NCBI RefSeq assembly: GCF_030035675.1
Contig: NC_084487.1
Span: 25,090,474-25,154,473 of the forward strand
Length of the DNA: 64,000 nucleotides
DNA from: Rhineura floridana
Lineage: Eukaryota; Chordata; Lepidosauria; Squamata; Rhineuridae
Direction of reading: 5' to 3'
The notes below the pieces were generated by a model that saw nothing but the letters and a program-made list of their open reading frames with translations, was not told the DNA's origin and did no database searches. How positions within the stretch are numbered: position 1 is the stretch's first letter; each line of letters starts with the position of its first letter. Both the position numbers and the translations under genes were made by a program. Positions 51,875 through 63,355 of this stretch are shown piece by piece.

Positions 51875-52734
51875 GCCAATGTGTAATCATTGCAGAAGAA
51901 AGGTTGAGATAGATTAAGGAAACAGCTTTACATGGGGCCAAAACATTAGTTTTCTTTTTGAGAAGAAAGTATACTGTATTCCAGGTATCTGTGGCTGACA
52001 GATTTCATGAGATCTGGAGATCATTCCAGTTCCTGGTGCATTTTTAAGGGAGCTGGATCAGGCCATTATCCTCTCAGTTTTTTCATGGGTGGAAAACAGC
52101 GTTCATCGCTTTGAATTATTATAACTTTGGCTTTGGATTTTATATAAAAAAAGAACATAAATCTGGATCACATGGTGTATTCCAAGAAATTGCTCTGTCA
52201 GATGCCAGCCAAAATGCATGGATTAATGATTTGTTTAAACCTCTAAAATAAATTTTAAAAAAGCTAAACAGTATTTTTAAAGCAATTTACTTTGCAAACA
52301 GAGTGCTCCTCGAATTGTATTTTACTGAGTTCTTGCTCATTTCCTTGTATTGGCTATTTTAAAAATTAAAAAGCAAGTGTAGCAAATAAGAAGAAAATTA
52401 TCAGTAAACATTTCTATTTTTGGCTGGGCCTTCTGACTATTGCTTGACTACAATGATCGTTGTAAGTACTGAAAAAAATCTTCCCCATTGATAGCTCACT
52501 AGCAAGAAAGTTAAAAAAAATTGCTCGGGAACCCATATCCCATGGAGTGGCTATCAGAAGTAGGATGATTATATTTGTAAATTAGCAAAGAAAATAACTC
52601 CAGCTGAGCTAGGCTTAGGACCACTTCATGTATGACAAACTTTCCTACATGAAAAATAGAAACAAGATCTTCTAGTTTTCCATGGTGTCAGACAAAGATC
52701 TTACCATCACCTGCTGCCTGATCTGTTTTTAACT

Positions 52735-52812
52735 GTAGATTGCAGGGTTGGAACCTGGGACCTTCTGCATAAAAGCAGGTGCTCTATAATGGAACCATCT
52801 CTTCCCAAGGGA
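52735..52812 (-). mobile_element. tRNA-derived SINE head fragment
   Basis: GGGTTGGAACCTGGGACCTT, TGCATAAAAGCAGGTGCTCT and ATAATGGAACCATCTCTTCC are the reverse complement of a diverged tRNA-Ala-type SINE head. Confidence 0.6.
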
Positions 52813-52894
52813 GCATAAGATGCTTCCTTAAAAACAATAGCATGAATCCACTTTGGGTTCTGTCACTTGTAACAGATGCAAATATCTATTTCAC

Positions 52895-53110
52895 TGTAGA
52901 CCCCATCTGCAGTGCACTATACATTTAAAGAAGTATTGTACCTCTTTATGCAGTCATCTTTCCCCAAAGAATCCTTGGTACTGTAGTTTGTTAAGGGTAC
53001 TGAGAGTTGTTAGGACACTCCTATTTCCCACCTGGAGCTACAATTCTAAGAGAGATTTAACAGTGAATCCCTCTTCCCAGGGAACTTTGAGGGTGGCAGC
53101 AATGTCATCT
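52895..53110. repeat. Dispersed repeat with AATCCTxGGxACTGTAGTTT
   Basis: TGCAGTGCACTATACATTTA, AAAGAATCCTTGGTACTGTA, GAGAGTTGTTAGGACACTCC and TTCCCAGGGAACTTTGAGGG. The same order occurs widely in squamates; a relative lies at 56628-56812. It is probably a non-autonomous DNA transposon. Confidence 0.55.
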
Positions 53111-54267
53111 TCCTGGGCCTGGCAGCAGTGCTGCAATCATCAGGACATGGAGTGAGGGGTAGTGGGAAAGTCGGGGGGAGGTCTGGGTTGGCAGCAACCC
53201 TGCAGGTGTGTGTGCACCTCTGGGGCTGCCACTGCCCCAGAGCTTCCCTCAATCTCGTTGCCTCGCCCTGCCCATCCACATCCTGACAAGCACAGCTCTG
53301 CTGATGCCGACAGGACACCACTCAATCTGCCCCCTCCCCTCACAAGCCACCACTGCAAGTGGCAGATGCGGGATGCCAGGTGTATGAACTTAAAGCTGCA
53401 GATGTGGGCTCTGAAGGTTAATGCTCTTCTATATGAAAAACAAACAAAACCCCTTGCAGACAGAAAACTAGATTTCAGGGAGACAGATTCTAGCCTAATC
53501 TTCACCCTGACCCATTGGTTTGCTAAATGCAGAGAATGTTTTTGTATAGGGGAGGGGGAATCCCCACTGTAATAAATCACCTGACACCAGTCTCTTTGCT
53601 CTGGTGGGAACATACAGCACCTCACCTCCCATATTAGGCTTTTTAAGGCCATTTCCCTATACGCTTCCAGGTTCTACCTTCACCAAAAAACTTCTGGCCA
53701 ATTTTCATCTCGTTTTCTAGTCAATTTGTGGCTCTGAGAAAACATGGAGTTGTATTCCAGAGTTTTCCCTGAGATTCCTAATGTTGTGTTTTCAGAACCA
53801 ATGACAATAATTCTGAGGAAATATTTGATTCTTCCTTTTGGCTTACAACTTGCACATGCAAGTACATCATTGCCAGTGACATACAACTCACAGAATTTAA
53901 TATGAACTGTATTATTAATAGTATTTAAATTCCTTAACATCAACAGATTATATATATATAATCAACAACCTTATGCTTGAATGGTGCTGACTGAGACCCC
54001 CCCCCTCTGAATGGTTCTGCTTAGGCCATGAATTCCCACCCATCAATCATTCTGCAGTGGTAGCTAGCAGTTACCACTAGTGAAACTCTTCACTGGCCAC
54101 CTCTGGAATAGATCGCTTTTTAAAAAAAAAAAAGTTTCATTCACATTCCCTGTGTGCAAAGGAATCCCTGAAAAAGCTCCTGATGTCTAAATCTCAGAAG
54201 GCAACTTTTAATACAGTATGTTCATTTTTTTCCTGCTAAGTATTTCATTGGCATACTCCCTCAGTGT

Positions 54268-54480
54268 GCTGTAGTAGAGTGTTGGACCTGGAAGACCAGG
54301 GTTCAAATCCCCGCTGGGCCATTAAGCTCACTGGGTGACCTTGGGCCAGTCAATGTCACTTAGCCTAACCTACCTCACAGGTTTGTTGTGAGGATGAAAT
54401 GGAGATGGGGAGAACAGTGTTTGTACAGGGTTTGAGCTCCTTGGAGGAAAGGTAGGATATAAATATAATAATAAATAATG
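54268..54480 (+). mobile_element. tRNA-derived SINE (Sauria/ACA-like)
   Basis: It has a tRNA-like head with B box GGTTCAAATCC (54300-54310), the shared body GGGTGACCTTGGGCCAGTCA and CCTAACCTACCTCACAGG, then GAGGATGAAATGGAGA and the tail GGTAGGATATAAATATAATA. A second copy is at 60165 and a reversed one at 56475. Confidence 0.88.
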
Positions 54481-55766
54481 AAAAATTCACCTTGGCATGT
54501 TGAAAACCAGCTCTCACCACATGAGGAAGCATACAAATCAATTAGTCTTCAAGCAATGCTGACATGAATATCTTAAAAAGTCTCCTGTTGGTGATGTGGC
54601 CATGTCAAAACCTACATGAAAATTGGGTCTGAATGCAATAACGTTTTTAAAACTAGGAAGGCGTCCAACTTGGCAGAAAGTCCCTGTGCTGTGAAATACA
54701 TTAGCAGCAACACAAAACAAATATGCTCACAAAATCAAGGGAAGAGGGCAAGAACAAGGGATATTTAATGTTAAAAAGAAACTGTACATCGAGGACAGCG
54801 GCAAAGAGGATGACAAAACCCTTGACACGCATGACCATCCGAGTCCATGTGGAGACTGAGGAGTCACGTTTGTGGAATCCTGTGTAAGTCTGTTTTTCTC
54901 TCAAGTCCAGAGACACTCACATCGAAGCAGTCTTTTTCCCAAAACAATGCAAATAGTCTCAAGAGACCTGTTGCCAGTTGTCATGTATCCTGAGGTTAGA
55001 TCAATACACAACACAGTTCTATTTCCACAAGGAGGAAATCGACCAATCGGCAAAACTACTTTGACAGTTTTGTCTTTTCTGAGCTTCGTTAGATTCCCCT
55101 CCTGTGTTCCACAAAATGTAGAAGAACCAGATGCTGCGGTTTCTCTCAGGATATACAAGGATAAAGCAGCACTTCTAGGTCAAAGGTAATATTTTCCTTC
55201 CCCCACTGGCGGCGGGAAACCATCTACCATTGTGCAACAGTCTCTCTTCAATCCCCATGTCAACCACAGCAGGCACAGACCCTTCCTCGGAAGTCATACT
55301 TCCAACATTAAATACAAGTAATTCACCTTACAGGTTGGTATCCCACAGTGTGTTTTCACAAGAAGCAGAAAATGACACCAAGTCCTTTTGGAAATCAACC
55401 TGAGCATTGATGGCACTCCCTTGGCTGTGTCCAAAAAGCACAGAACACCCAATGTGAAATCCAGCTATAAAGCAGGAAAGGAAACGTACCTGGTCTCCTG
55501 TTTTTGTGGTAAAGGAGCTGTAGGCAGATCCTTTTCATTAAGGAACCTCAAGATTCCCTTTTATCCCAGAGGCATTGTGTCAAGGGTGGGAGGGAACCAG
55601 CACACAAGGACACAAATCGCTCTCTTCCCCCTACCCCTTTGCTCCTCAATTAAATAATTTGACAAAGGAGCAGCCCAACCAGCCAGCTGTTCTAATGGAA
55701 ACATTTTAGATTTAAAAAGTCTCTTAAATAAATGTCTTTAATTATTATCATCATAATCACCATCTA

Positions 55767-55839
55767 TTTATTTATACAAATATATAAAATAGATTTATAA
55801 AGATTTATATAATATAGATTTGTAGCTCTTGCAGGCCCT
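55767..55839 (-). other. WNT5B: WNT5B proximal 3' UTR
   Basis: AT-rich sequence follows the stop. A minus-strand AATAAA lies at 55772-55767 and an ATTAAA a little further, but no convincing GU-rich element follows. The true 3' end may lie well below 55,700. Confidence 0.45.
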
Positions 55840-56298
55840 TCATTTACAGACATACTGATCGACAACCTCTGTGCACTTTTTACACTTGACGTAACAACAC
55901 CAATGAAACTTGCAGTGGCAACGTTCCACCTGCACACTCTTGAACTGGTCGTAGCCCCGGCCACAGCACATCAGTTCACAGCCATCCATGCCCTCTGAGG
56001 TCTTATTACAGAGCCGGCCCTTGGTGCCCAGGGAGCCCGTGGTTTCGTTGCGCAGGCAGTAGTCGGGACTGGGATCGACATAGACCAAGTCCTCTGGAGT
56101 AGGTGAATTGAAGCGGTTGTTCACCAACTCCAGCTTGCCTTTGCGGTTGATCCTCATGGCAGCGGCACTGTCATACTTCTCTTTCAGGAGGTCGCCCACT
56201 TTGCGGAAGTCAGCCAGTTGCAGCCAACAGGTCTTGAGGCTGCAGGAACCTGAGACACCGTGGCACTTACAGGCGACGTCAGCCAACTTGTACACTGC
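55840..56298 (-). CDS. WNT5B: WNT5B, last coding exon
   Basis: The exon begins after TTTTCCCTTCCATAG with [19 protein letters not shown] and ends QYVCK and TGA at 55842-55840, giving 152 residues. It encodes the C-terminal part of a secreted Wnt ligand that acts through Frizzled/ROR receptors, mainly non-canonically. [14 protein letters not shown] carries the serine that Porcupine lipidates. The cysteine-rich end ([32 protein letters not shown]) is complete. The sequence closely follows human WNT5B ([19 protein letters not shown]). WNT5A is the only serious alternative, and the next-door ADIPOR2 supports WNT5B, as in human. Earlier exons with the signal peptide and N-terminal domain are not found here; they should lie beyond 64,000 on this strand. 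Confidence 0.94.
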   Translation of the reverse strand, partial: AVYKLADVACKCHGVSGSCSLKTCWLQLADFRKVGDLLKEKYDSAAAMRINRKGKLELVNNRFNSPTPEDLVYVDPSPDYCLRNETTGSLGTKGRLCNKTSEGMDGCELMCCGRGYDQFKSVQVERCHCKFHWCCYVKCKKCTEVVDQYVCK

Positions 56299-56375
56299 CT
56301 ATGGAAGGGAAAAGTCAAGGTGGCATCAGACAAAGGGTTTCATCCGCACCAAAATTTGGCATCATGTAAGCAGCT

Positions 56376-56447
56376 ACCAATGCAACCTTATGCATGTTTA
56401 CACAGAAGTAAGCCTCACTTGGCTTACTCTCACGTAAGTATGCACAG
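56376..56447. repeat. Short palindromic dispersed repeat, best copy
   Basis: CTTATGCATGTTTACACAGA, AGTAAGCC, a small loop, GGCTTACT and CACGTAAGTATGCACAGG form a near palindrome of about 65 bp. It is the clearest of about six such pieces in the window. Confidence 0.6.
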
Positions 56448-56474
56448 GAGTGCAACTCTTTCCAGAAATTAAAA

Positions 56475-56627
56475 ATAATTATTTTTTGTATCCCACTCTT
56501 TCTCCAAGGAGCTTGGGACAACAAATAAGGTTCCCCCGTTTATCCTCACAACAACCCTGTAAGGTAGGTTGATCCACTGAACTTCATAACTATGTGGGGA
56601 TTTGAATCTGCATCTTCCAGACTTGGG
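56475..56627 (-). mobile_element. tRNA-derived SINE (Sauria/ACA-like), reversed
   Basis: TATCCCACTCTTTCTCCAAG, CCTCACAACAACCCTGTAAG, GGTAGGTTG and GGGGATTTGAATCTGCATCT are the reverse complement of the SINE at 54268, including the B box GATTCAAATCC. Confidence 0.8.
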
Positions 56628-56812
56628 GCTGATCCACATCATACATGTAAAGCAAATTAAACCACTTTGAAAGTCATGGCTTCCCCCAAAGAATCCTGGG
56701 AACTATAGTTTACCTCTCACACAGCTACAACTCCCATCACCCTTAAAAACTACAGTTCCCAGGATTTTTGGGGGGAAGCCATGTGCTTTAAATGTATGGT
56801 GTGTCACTCTTA
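56628..56812. mobile_element. Palindromic MITE with AATCCTGGGAACTATAGTTT
   Basis: Left arm: GATCCACATCATACATGTAA, then GTCATGGCTTCCCCCAAAGA. Right arm, reversed: TGACACACCATACATTTAAA, then GCACATGGCTTCCCCCCAAA. The arms mirror each other over about 80 bp with a short unpaired middle. Each arm has an ACTACAGTTCCCAGGA-type motif. Confidence 0.65.
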
Positions 56813-57144
56813 AGGCAAAGAACCAATCTCAAGCAACTCCCACTAGGAGTAAAACAGCAGGGAAGAAACAATTGGGGTGGAGTGTGGGTGAGTGAAAGGT
56901 TCAGCACCACTCCTGTATTATAAATTTACACTTTTCTAGGAAATTGACACAACCCAAATTGGGTCATACGAGAGGACTGTTTCTGGCAACCTGAACATCA
57001 CTGATGAAAGAATGTTTTTAGCTCTGTTTTACAATATTTATAACTTGTGTTTTATAATATTTTAACTGTGTTTTAGAATGTTTTTAATTGTAATTGTGCT
57101 TTGGAATGTTTTATGTTTTTCTTTTTATTAAAAGGTTTTGTTTA

Positions 57145-57205
57145 TGTTTCCTGCCCTGGGCTCCTTTGGGAGAATGGTGGGATTTAAATTCAATAAATCA
57201 TCATA
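57145..57205 (+). repeat. L2-like 3' tail
   Basis: CTGCCCTGGGCTCCTTTGGG, AGAATGGTGGGATTTAAATT and CAATAAATCATCATAATC. Other copies of this tail are at 60893-60961 and 63769-63838. Confidence 0.55.
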
Positions 57206-58384
57206 ATCATCTAGCTGGAGAGGTGTGTGTGGATAGAATGTACACTGGCAATCATCCAACGCATGGATGCAGCAACAGTTTGCATCTTGTTTGCCACCTG
57301 GTGGTCAATCACTTGCCTACTCCCATTTTCCCATTTTTACTTTTTTTCAGCCTTGAAAATGTGATGTATTTTGTAACAATGGCTACAGAATGTCATGTGA
57401 GCTGCTTCTAAGACAAGGTTCAGAACTGAGTGCAAGCATATTGACTAAAACTTCAAATGCTTGAAAATGAGTGTAACACGTTGGCTCTCCCAGAGTGAAG
57501 TCTACTGTTGAAAATATAGAATTCAGGGAAAATTATCTAAACAAAGACAGAATTTATTTGCCTGTTGTGTCTTCCGCATTAGAGTAAAAAATGTCTAAAA
57601 AACTTACGTGTGACTGAGACAAATATACATTTGGAAACATGTCACACAAATACATTAAGCAGAGAGCCAATTGGGCAAACCCAGTTTTGCTGTTATTTAA
57701 TGTGTAGCACATATTCTGTACAGAGCCATCCTGAGAAGAAGGTTCAGTCAACTCCTATGAAAAAACAAACTGATCAACTGGAATATTTTCCTTATATTAA
57801 ATACGTTTCCATACACAACAGTGGTAATATACACATATAAGGCTTAGGTACAGTGACTGCCTTGGTCACCTGTGGTGAGTACAAAGTGCTTCCAAGTAAT
57901 CAAGCAAGGAAGCTTCCATTACTTAAAAGAGCCTTGGTCCTTTGCCTTCCAGTTATTGTGCCACAAATTATTAAATAACGTAACAGATGTAAGACCTGGC
58001 AGGTTAGTAACCTGAAGGTACATGATACAACAACCTTGCTGAAACTCGGGTGCTTCCAGATCGGTGTTTACTATGGGAGCAGTGCGGCTCATGCATGAAA
58101 GTTTTTCATAGTGTCCACACAATATTGTCAGAATCAAAATGCCAGTCTGTATTTCCCCCCATTTAATCCAACTTTACCCTTTCCCTGGATCTGATCAGTT
58201 AAAACAACACTGTTGCCAACACTGTTGCAACATATGAATGACTATCTTGCAGTATTAAGGCCCTGCCTGGAAGCACCCTAGAAAGGACTGGGTCTGGTCA
58301 GTGCCTAGACTGGAAAATCCTGGGAATCCTACATACACCACGTTGAGGTCCATCATGGAACTAATGTCAGGTATGTAAGGGGAA

Positions 58385-58717
58385 GGGCCGTAGCTCAGTG
58401 GAAGAGCATCTGCTTTGCACATAAAAAATCCCAGGTTCAGTCCCCAGCATCTCCAGGTAGGGTTGGGAGAGAATACCTTCCTGAAATCCTGGAGAGCCTC
58501 TGCCAGTCAGTGTCGACCACTGCTCTGCAACCTTGGGTCTCCAGATATTGTTGGACTGTAACTCCCATTATCCTTGGCCATTGGCTAAGCTGACTGAGGA
58601 TAATGGGAGTTGTAGTCTGACATCTGAGGACCCAAGGTTGAAGAACACTAGTGTAGACAATGCTGAACAAGATGGACCAATGGTCTGACTCAGTATAAGG
58701 CAGCTTCCTATGTTCCC
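58385..58717 (+). mobile_element. tRNA-Ala-derived SINE with a nested MITE
   Basis: The head GGGCCGTAGCTCAGTGGAAG, CTTTGCACAT and B box GGTTCAGTCCC (58434-58444) is very close to tRNA-Ala. The body ends CAGTCAGTGTCGAC. A 133-bp MITE interrupts it, then GTGTAGACAATGCTGAACAA and the tail TATAAGGCAGCTTCCTATGT follow. Confidence 0.9.
58518..58650. mobile_element. hAT-type MITE nested in a SINE
   Basis: It starts CACTGCTCTGCAACCTTGGG; the reverse complement of its end is TAGTGTTCTTCAACCTTGGG. The flanks GTGTCGAC (58510-58517) and GTGTAGAC (58651-58658) agree at 7 of 8 positions. The interior is a near palindrome around TGGCCATTGGCTAAGC. Confidence 0.82.
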
Positions 58718-59809
58718 CTATTTATAAATGAACTGTGTAATACTTTTTGTTTGCACTAGTAACTTATGTACACCTATTTGGAAGGCTGATGTATGCTGTA
58801 GCACCTCCAAGGAACACGGTCTCTGAACCAAAAAGACTCCCTATAAAACATGTTGCAAAACCCAATTTGTCTGCCTAGTGTTAAGATGATGCTTAAATGA
58901 GAGATTCATAATAAGCTGTGGGATGCTTACTACTTAAGAGAACCTATTACACATATGGTAGGCATGCATCTTTTTAAAATCTGTGTTTCAACTCTGAGTC
59001 CTGATTGTTTTTCAAAACAAAACTGACCTCAATCCAAATGTGAGCGAATACCATGGAGTCTTTTTAAATCCCCCCACAGGAAAGAGAACTCACTCAGCTA
59101 GTGTCAGAGACATCCTGAAACAATCTCTGCCTGGCAAAGTTATGATCTGCTCCACTTAACTATGGTGAGATGGGTGGACTAAGTCCATCATTAACAGAAA
59201 TGTGATGATGCAAACAGTCTTCAAACCAATTTCTAATTAAAGGTGAGTGATTGGGACCCAATCCAAGGTAGGAGTAGTGGGTTTGGAACCAATAATCTGC
59301 ACACAAAAGAACATCCAAAAGGCTGCACAGCAACAGAGAGCTCTCTGGCTTTACAAGCCTGGAAATAGTTCTTTTTCTAAATAAATATAGATATGCCCTG
59401 GAGATGAGCCTCCTGGCTTTAGGAAAGCATTGGAACCTCTTTCTTTCCTTTCTAAATATTCTACTGCTGGATTTCCCCCTCCCCCTTTTGAGTTCAATCC
59501 AGCAGCTGTATCAGACAGGAAACCTAAGCGTATTCCCCTCTTTGTTTTTACATTCAGAGTGTCATTTGAGCAAGATACTACCATGGCTTTGACATGAGAC
59601 CCATTTTCAGTGCCAGAGAGGATTACAATAGCGTTCATTTGCAGACCTAAATCGAGGTGCTGGTTCTCACTTTTAAAGCTTTTGACAACTAGATCCATCA
59701 TATTGCAAGAACCATCCTCCTCCTGCATGTGATGATTCAGTTCCTGTACACTCAAGTCAACGTCTGAGATCCTGCTAACTCTACTGTATGAAGTTTGGCA
59801 GGTATGGGC

Positions 59810-60120
59810 ACTAGAGACAGGGCCTTTTTGGTTGTAGCACCTTTGCTTTTGAATGTCATCTCCAAAGTAGTTCACGTGCCTCCATCACTGTTCTCTTTTT
59901 ACTGCACTGTTAAAATGCATCTATTTTCAGAGGGCCTTGGGGCACTGTGAGAGTCTGCTGGTGATTATGAATTCTGTTTGTTGTTAGTACTGCTGTGGTG
60001 GTTTTAGTGTTGTCATTTCAACTTCCTTTTGTTGTTCTTATACATTGCTCTTGATTAAACATTGTTAGTAACTTTGGATTTTTTTAATAAAGAAAGGTGG
60101 GATATAACTAATTTGATAAA
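59810..60120 (+). mobile_element. L2-like LINE 3' fragment, decayed
   Basis: GGGCCTTTTTGGTTGTAGCA resembles the FVVAP part of L2 ORF2. TTGTTCTTATACATTGCTCT and AATAAAGAAAGGTGGGATAT form the 3' end. It abuts the SINE at 60165. Confidence 0.55.
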
Positions 60121-60164
60121 ATCATTAATTGTCTTTAAGCATGTGCAGAATGCCTCTCCCTTGC

Positions 60165-60372
60165 ACCAGTGTGGTGTAGTGGTTAAAATGATGGACAATG
60201 GCCAGGGAGACCTGGGCTTAAATCCCCGTTTAGCCATGAAGCTCACTGGGTGGCCTAGGGCCAGTCTTTGTGTCTCAGTCTAACCTACCTCACAGGAGTA
60301 TGTGCCACCTTGAGCTCCTTGAAGAAAGGTGGGATATAAATGATGTAATGATGATGATGATGAGAAGAAGAG
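60165..60372 (+). mobile_element. tRNA-derived SINE (Sauria/ACA-like)
   Basis: A box TGGTGTAGTGGTTAAA (from 60172), B box GGCTTAAATCC (60215-60225), body GCTCACTGGGTGGCCTAGGG and CTAACCTACCTCACAGG, tail GGTGGGATATAAATGATGTA and a (GAT)n end. Confidence 0.9.
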
Positions 60373-60892
60373 AAAGGAGGAGTAACTATAAACAGCCCTT
60401 ACACATCTGAGACAAGGATTAGGGGCTTCTGCTGTAAAACCCAAGGATGACATTTCTATGGAGGCTTAAGCCTTGGTACCTTTAACTGGGGGGAAGCTTT
60501 AATTGATTTTAATTATTAGGAAGAGAAGAAACCTCCCTTGATCTTTTTCATATAAGCAAATTAAATTATAATCCCACCAACCCCCAGCCCACCCTAACCA
60601 ACAAGAGTATCTTTCAGCAATAGATTGACAAATGTATAACGCTGCAGTGTAACTTTTTAAAAAATGAAGATATAGAATAATCACGTAAGTGAAGAAAGAG
60701 ATGTAGGGGAAATAAGAGAGGAGGGGGAGTTAGTGGCTGAGGAGATCCACCATGCAGGATTATAGACTAATTTGGGCCTTGCTGCTTGAACAAATACAAA
60801 AGTCTTGCAATGTGAATACAAAAGTCTCTGGAGTTCCCCAACTATTAAAGTAATTTCCCTCCTTTTTATGTTACGGTCCCCCCCTTTTATGT

Positions 60893-60961
60893 TAAGGTTG
60901 CCACCATGGGCTCCTTCTGGGAGGAAGGGTGGGATATAAATCTAATAAATAAATAAATAAA
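60893..60961 (+). repeat. L2-like 3' tail
   Basis: AAGGTTGCCACCATGGGCTC, TTCTGGGAGGAAGGGTGGGA and TATAAATCTAATAAATAAAT. Only the tail is present. Confidence 0.55.
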
Positions 60962-61747
60962 GGTCCAGCATAACATTAACCTGTTATTCTGCTGAGCGGA
61001 CATTGGAGACTCCCAGTATTTCAGAACGATCCTCTTAGGCAGCAAAGCAGCTCTACATATCTACATATCCCAAGTGTTTGGTGGCTTAGGAGCAGGTAAC
61101 TCCAAATTTTAAAACAAAAACCACAGCTAAGAGGCAATTGTGAGATTTATTCTAGCTTCCACATCAGGCCCAAATCGGTGCAGTTTTACAGACTGCTGCA
61201 GGAACACACACAAAAGAGTAGCACAAGGTTCCCTTGCAGTGCTGCCAGAAATTATGTTATGTGCCCAAACTGAAATTGTGAAAATGAACTCAATGCCAAT
61301 GTACTCTGAATACAACTTGGCCAGATAAGTCTCACTCTCAAGTCCAGAGTGAGTGATATTATGGTTTTCAAAGTTGCTTTCCATGAAGCCTGTGAGACAG
61401 AAACCCTGATTCTGTATTCTACTTCCATTATCTAGCAGCCAAACCAGATGTAATGATGGCAGACCATCTCTTTAAGTGACAGTCATATATAAAACAAGGC
61501 CCGGGGGGGCATTTTTAAGAGTAAGGAGATTCTGATTGCTGTCTTAGCTAATTGGACCTAATGATAATTTTAAACAATTCAATGAGCTGCAGACTGAATT
61601 CATTTTCCCTCCAAGGGAATGTGTGGCAATGTCTGCAATTGAAACACTGCTTAAGAGCTAAATTTGGCATGGAAGCTGTTCTCCACAGACACACCATGGT
61701 TATTTATAATTATATCAGGATTACCCTGATATCCTAAATTTATTACT

Positions 61748-61798
61748 CAGATACTAATCTAACTGAAATCAATAGGGCTTACTTCGAAGTGATGCTGG
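61748..61798. repeat. Short palindromic dispersed repeat, half copy
   Basis: TCTAACTGAAATCAATAGGG and CTTACTTCGAAGTGATGCTG, a decayed member of the family near 56376. Confidence 0.4.
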
Positions 61799-62739
61799 TA
61801 CAACTTTGTAGGGGTACATAAAAGGGGATGTCCGTGCATTAAAAGCCAAATGGCTTCCTCCTTTATCTTCCTTGCTGAAATGGGGCTAGCCACAAACTGG
61901 AGCATTTGGGGAAAGACTTTTGACTGAGCTACGTGAATGATGTGAAGAGTAAGAGATTCCAAAGGACTTGAAAAACAGACCTACTGGACTCAATCTGCAA
62001 GCGTGTGGTTGTGGAATTTGTTTAAAATCTGTCCTTCTTCCCTCTCCACCTCAAATTCCTTTCTGATTCTTCCCTTGTAAAGAAGTGGGATATAAAGGGA
62101 ATTAATGGGAGAATTCCTGTGTGGTTAATTAGCCAAACCTTGCTTGGCACTGGATGGAGTGGCTGTTGACTGAGGCCTGCTACATGTTGAATGGGTAAAC
62201 AATGTGGCAGGACTGCCAGAGGGGGACAGATAAGGAACAGGGTGGTGGGAAGCAAGGGGAAAATGGAGACCAAGTGGAGAAAGAGACAGATGGAAGGAAA
62301 GGTCATGCTGAGATAACCGTCAAAGACAAACAAACGGGGCAATAAAGCTAAAAGTTCGGGGCCCTGAAAAATTCAAGAGCGCAGTGGAGCAATGATGGGG
62401 TCAGGACCGTGTCTAAAACTGAAGCAAACACAGTTCCGTTCCCACCCCCTTATGGGTCTTCCTGAGAAGTGGAGTGAGACAGATTCCCTCTCCATCGCTT
62501 GAACTGCAGAGACACCAAGGATGGGGGAGGGAGAGTGTACAAATGCTCCTTCGGAATCAAGGATGCCAGTTGCAGCAAATCCTGGTCTCCAATCCAGAAA
62601 GGGGGGGGGGGTTCACTTGTGCACAGGCAAGAAAACAGAAAACAGATTGCCCTCTAGTGTCTTTTAAAAAATAATACCACCACCACAAACAGATAAAAAT
62701 GGCACAAGTAGCTGCTCACTCTCATAGTTTGTTTGTGCA

Positions 62740-62742
<3 letters not shown>

Positions 62743-62802
<60 letters not shown>
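62743..62802. repeat. (GT)30 microsatellite
   Basis: An almost pure GT/CA run of 60 bp; it is the longest simple repeat of the window. Cys-Val or Thr-His reading frames across it are artefacts. Confidence 0.97.
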
Positions 62803-62804
<2 letters not shown>

Positions 62805-62914
62805 GGAGCATAGTTCAGTGACATGTCTTGAATACACAGCACATGTCTTGGACATAGAATGCCCTGGTTTTAAGCTATCTCCAGTTGAAGAGATCCCATG
62901 GAACAGACTTGGGA

Positions 62915-63355
62915 AATTTCCCTGTCTCATAATATTAGAAATCAGGGCCATCCAATGAAGCTGAATGTTGGAAGATACAAAAAAGAAAGAATTTCTTCAC
63001 ACAACATGTAGTTAAATTATAGAATTCGCTCCCACCAACTTGGATGACTTTCACAGAGAATACGACAAATGCATAAGGCTACGAATGGCCACTGGCTATG
63101 AATGGCCACTGGCTACGAATGGCCACGAATGGCCACTGGCTACGAATGGCCACTAGCCATGATGGCCATGTTCTACCTTCCCTATTCTGAACACCAGTTA
63201 CTAGAAATCGCAAGTAGGGAGAGCACTGTATCACTCAGGTCCTGCTTGTGGGCTTCCCATGGGCATCTGGTTGGCCACTATGAGAACAGGATGCTGGACT
63301 AGATGGGCTACTGGCCTGATTCAGCAGGGCTCTTCTTATGTTCTCATGTTCTTAA
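62915..63355 (+). mobile_element. CR1 LINE 3' fragment with an internal tandem repeat
   Basis: AAGCTGAATGTTGGAAGATA, AATTATAGAATTCGCTCCCA, then a 17-bp tandem array, then AGCACTGTATCACTCAGGTC and CTTATGTTCTCATGTTCTTA. The order equals the CR1 end of ORF2 plus 3' UTR. The last ORF2 part is decayed. Confidence 0.88.
63076..63165 (+). repeat. 17-bp tandem repeat inside CR1
   Basis: The unit GGCTACGAATGGCCACT occurs about 4.5 times, with one copy shortened to GAATGGCCACT. The same place in the full-length CR1 has a single GGCTACTAGCCATGATGG. Confidence 0.88.

Larger units (their letters stand above)
45700..55700. other. ADIPOR2-WNT5B intergenic region
   Basis: It holds only repeats that I can name (listed separately). 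Unexplained stretches are 48.2-48.8, 50.3-51.2, 51.9-52.7 and 53.2-54.2 kb. The part nearest 55.7 kb probably includes the distal WNT5B 3' UTR. Confidence 0.7.

Noticed and set aside
53140-53652. A 170-codon open frame on the minus strand
   Set aside because: No family resemblance, and an equally long frame lies on the opposite strand; composition effect.
58385-58455. A tRNA-Ala gene
   Set aside because: The head is tRNA-like with good A and B boxes, but it continues into a SINE body and tail, so it is a SINE head.
62654-62958. Open frames of repeating Cys-Val or Thr-His
   Set aside because: They are translations of the (GT)n microsatellite.
63076-63165. A CRISPR-like array
   Set aside because: The units are adjacent with no spacers, inside a CR1 copy of a vertebrate genome.
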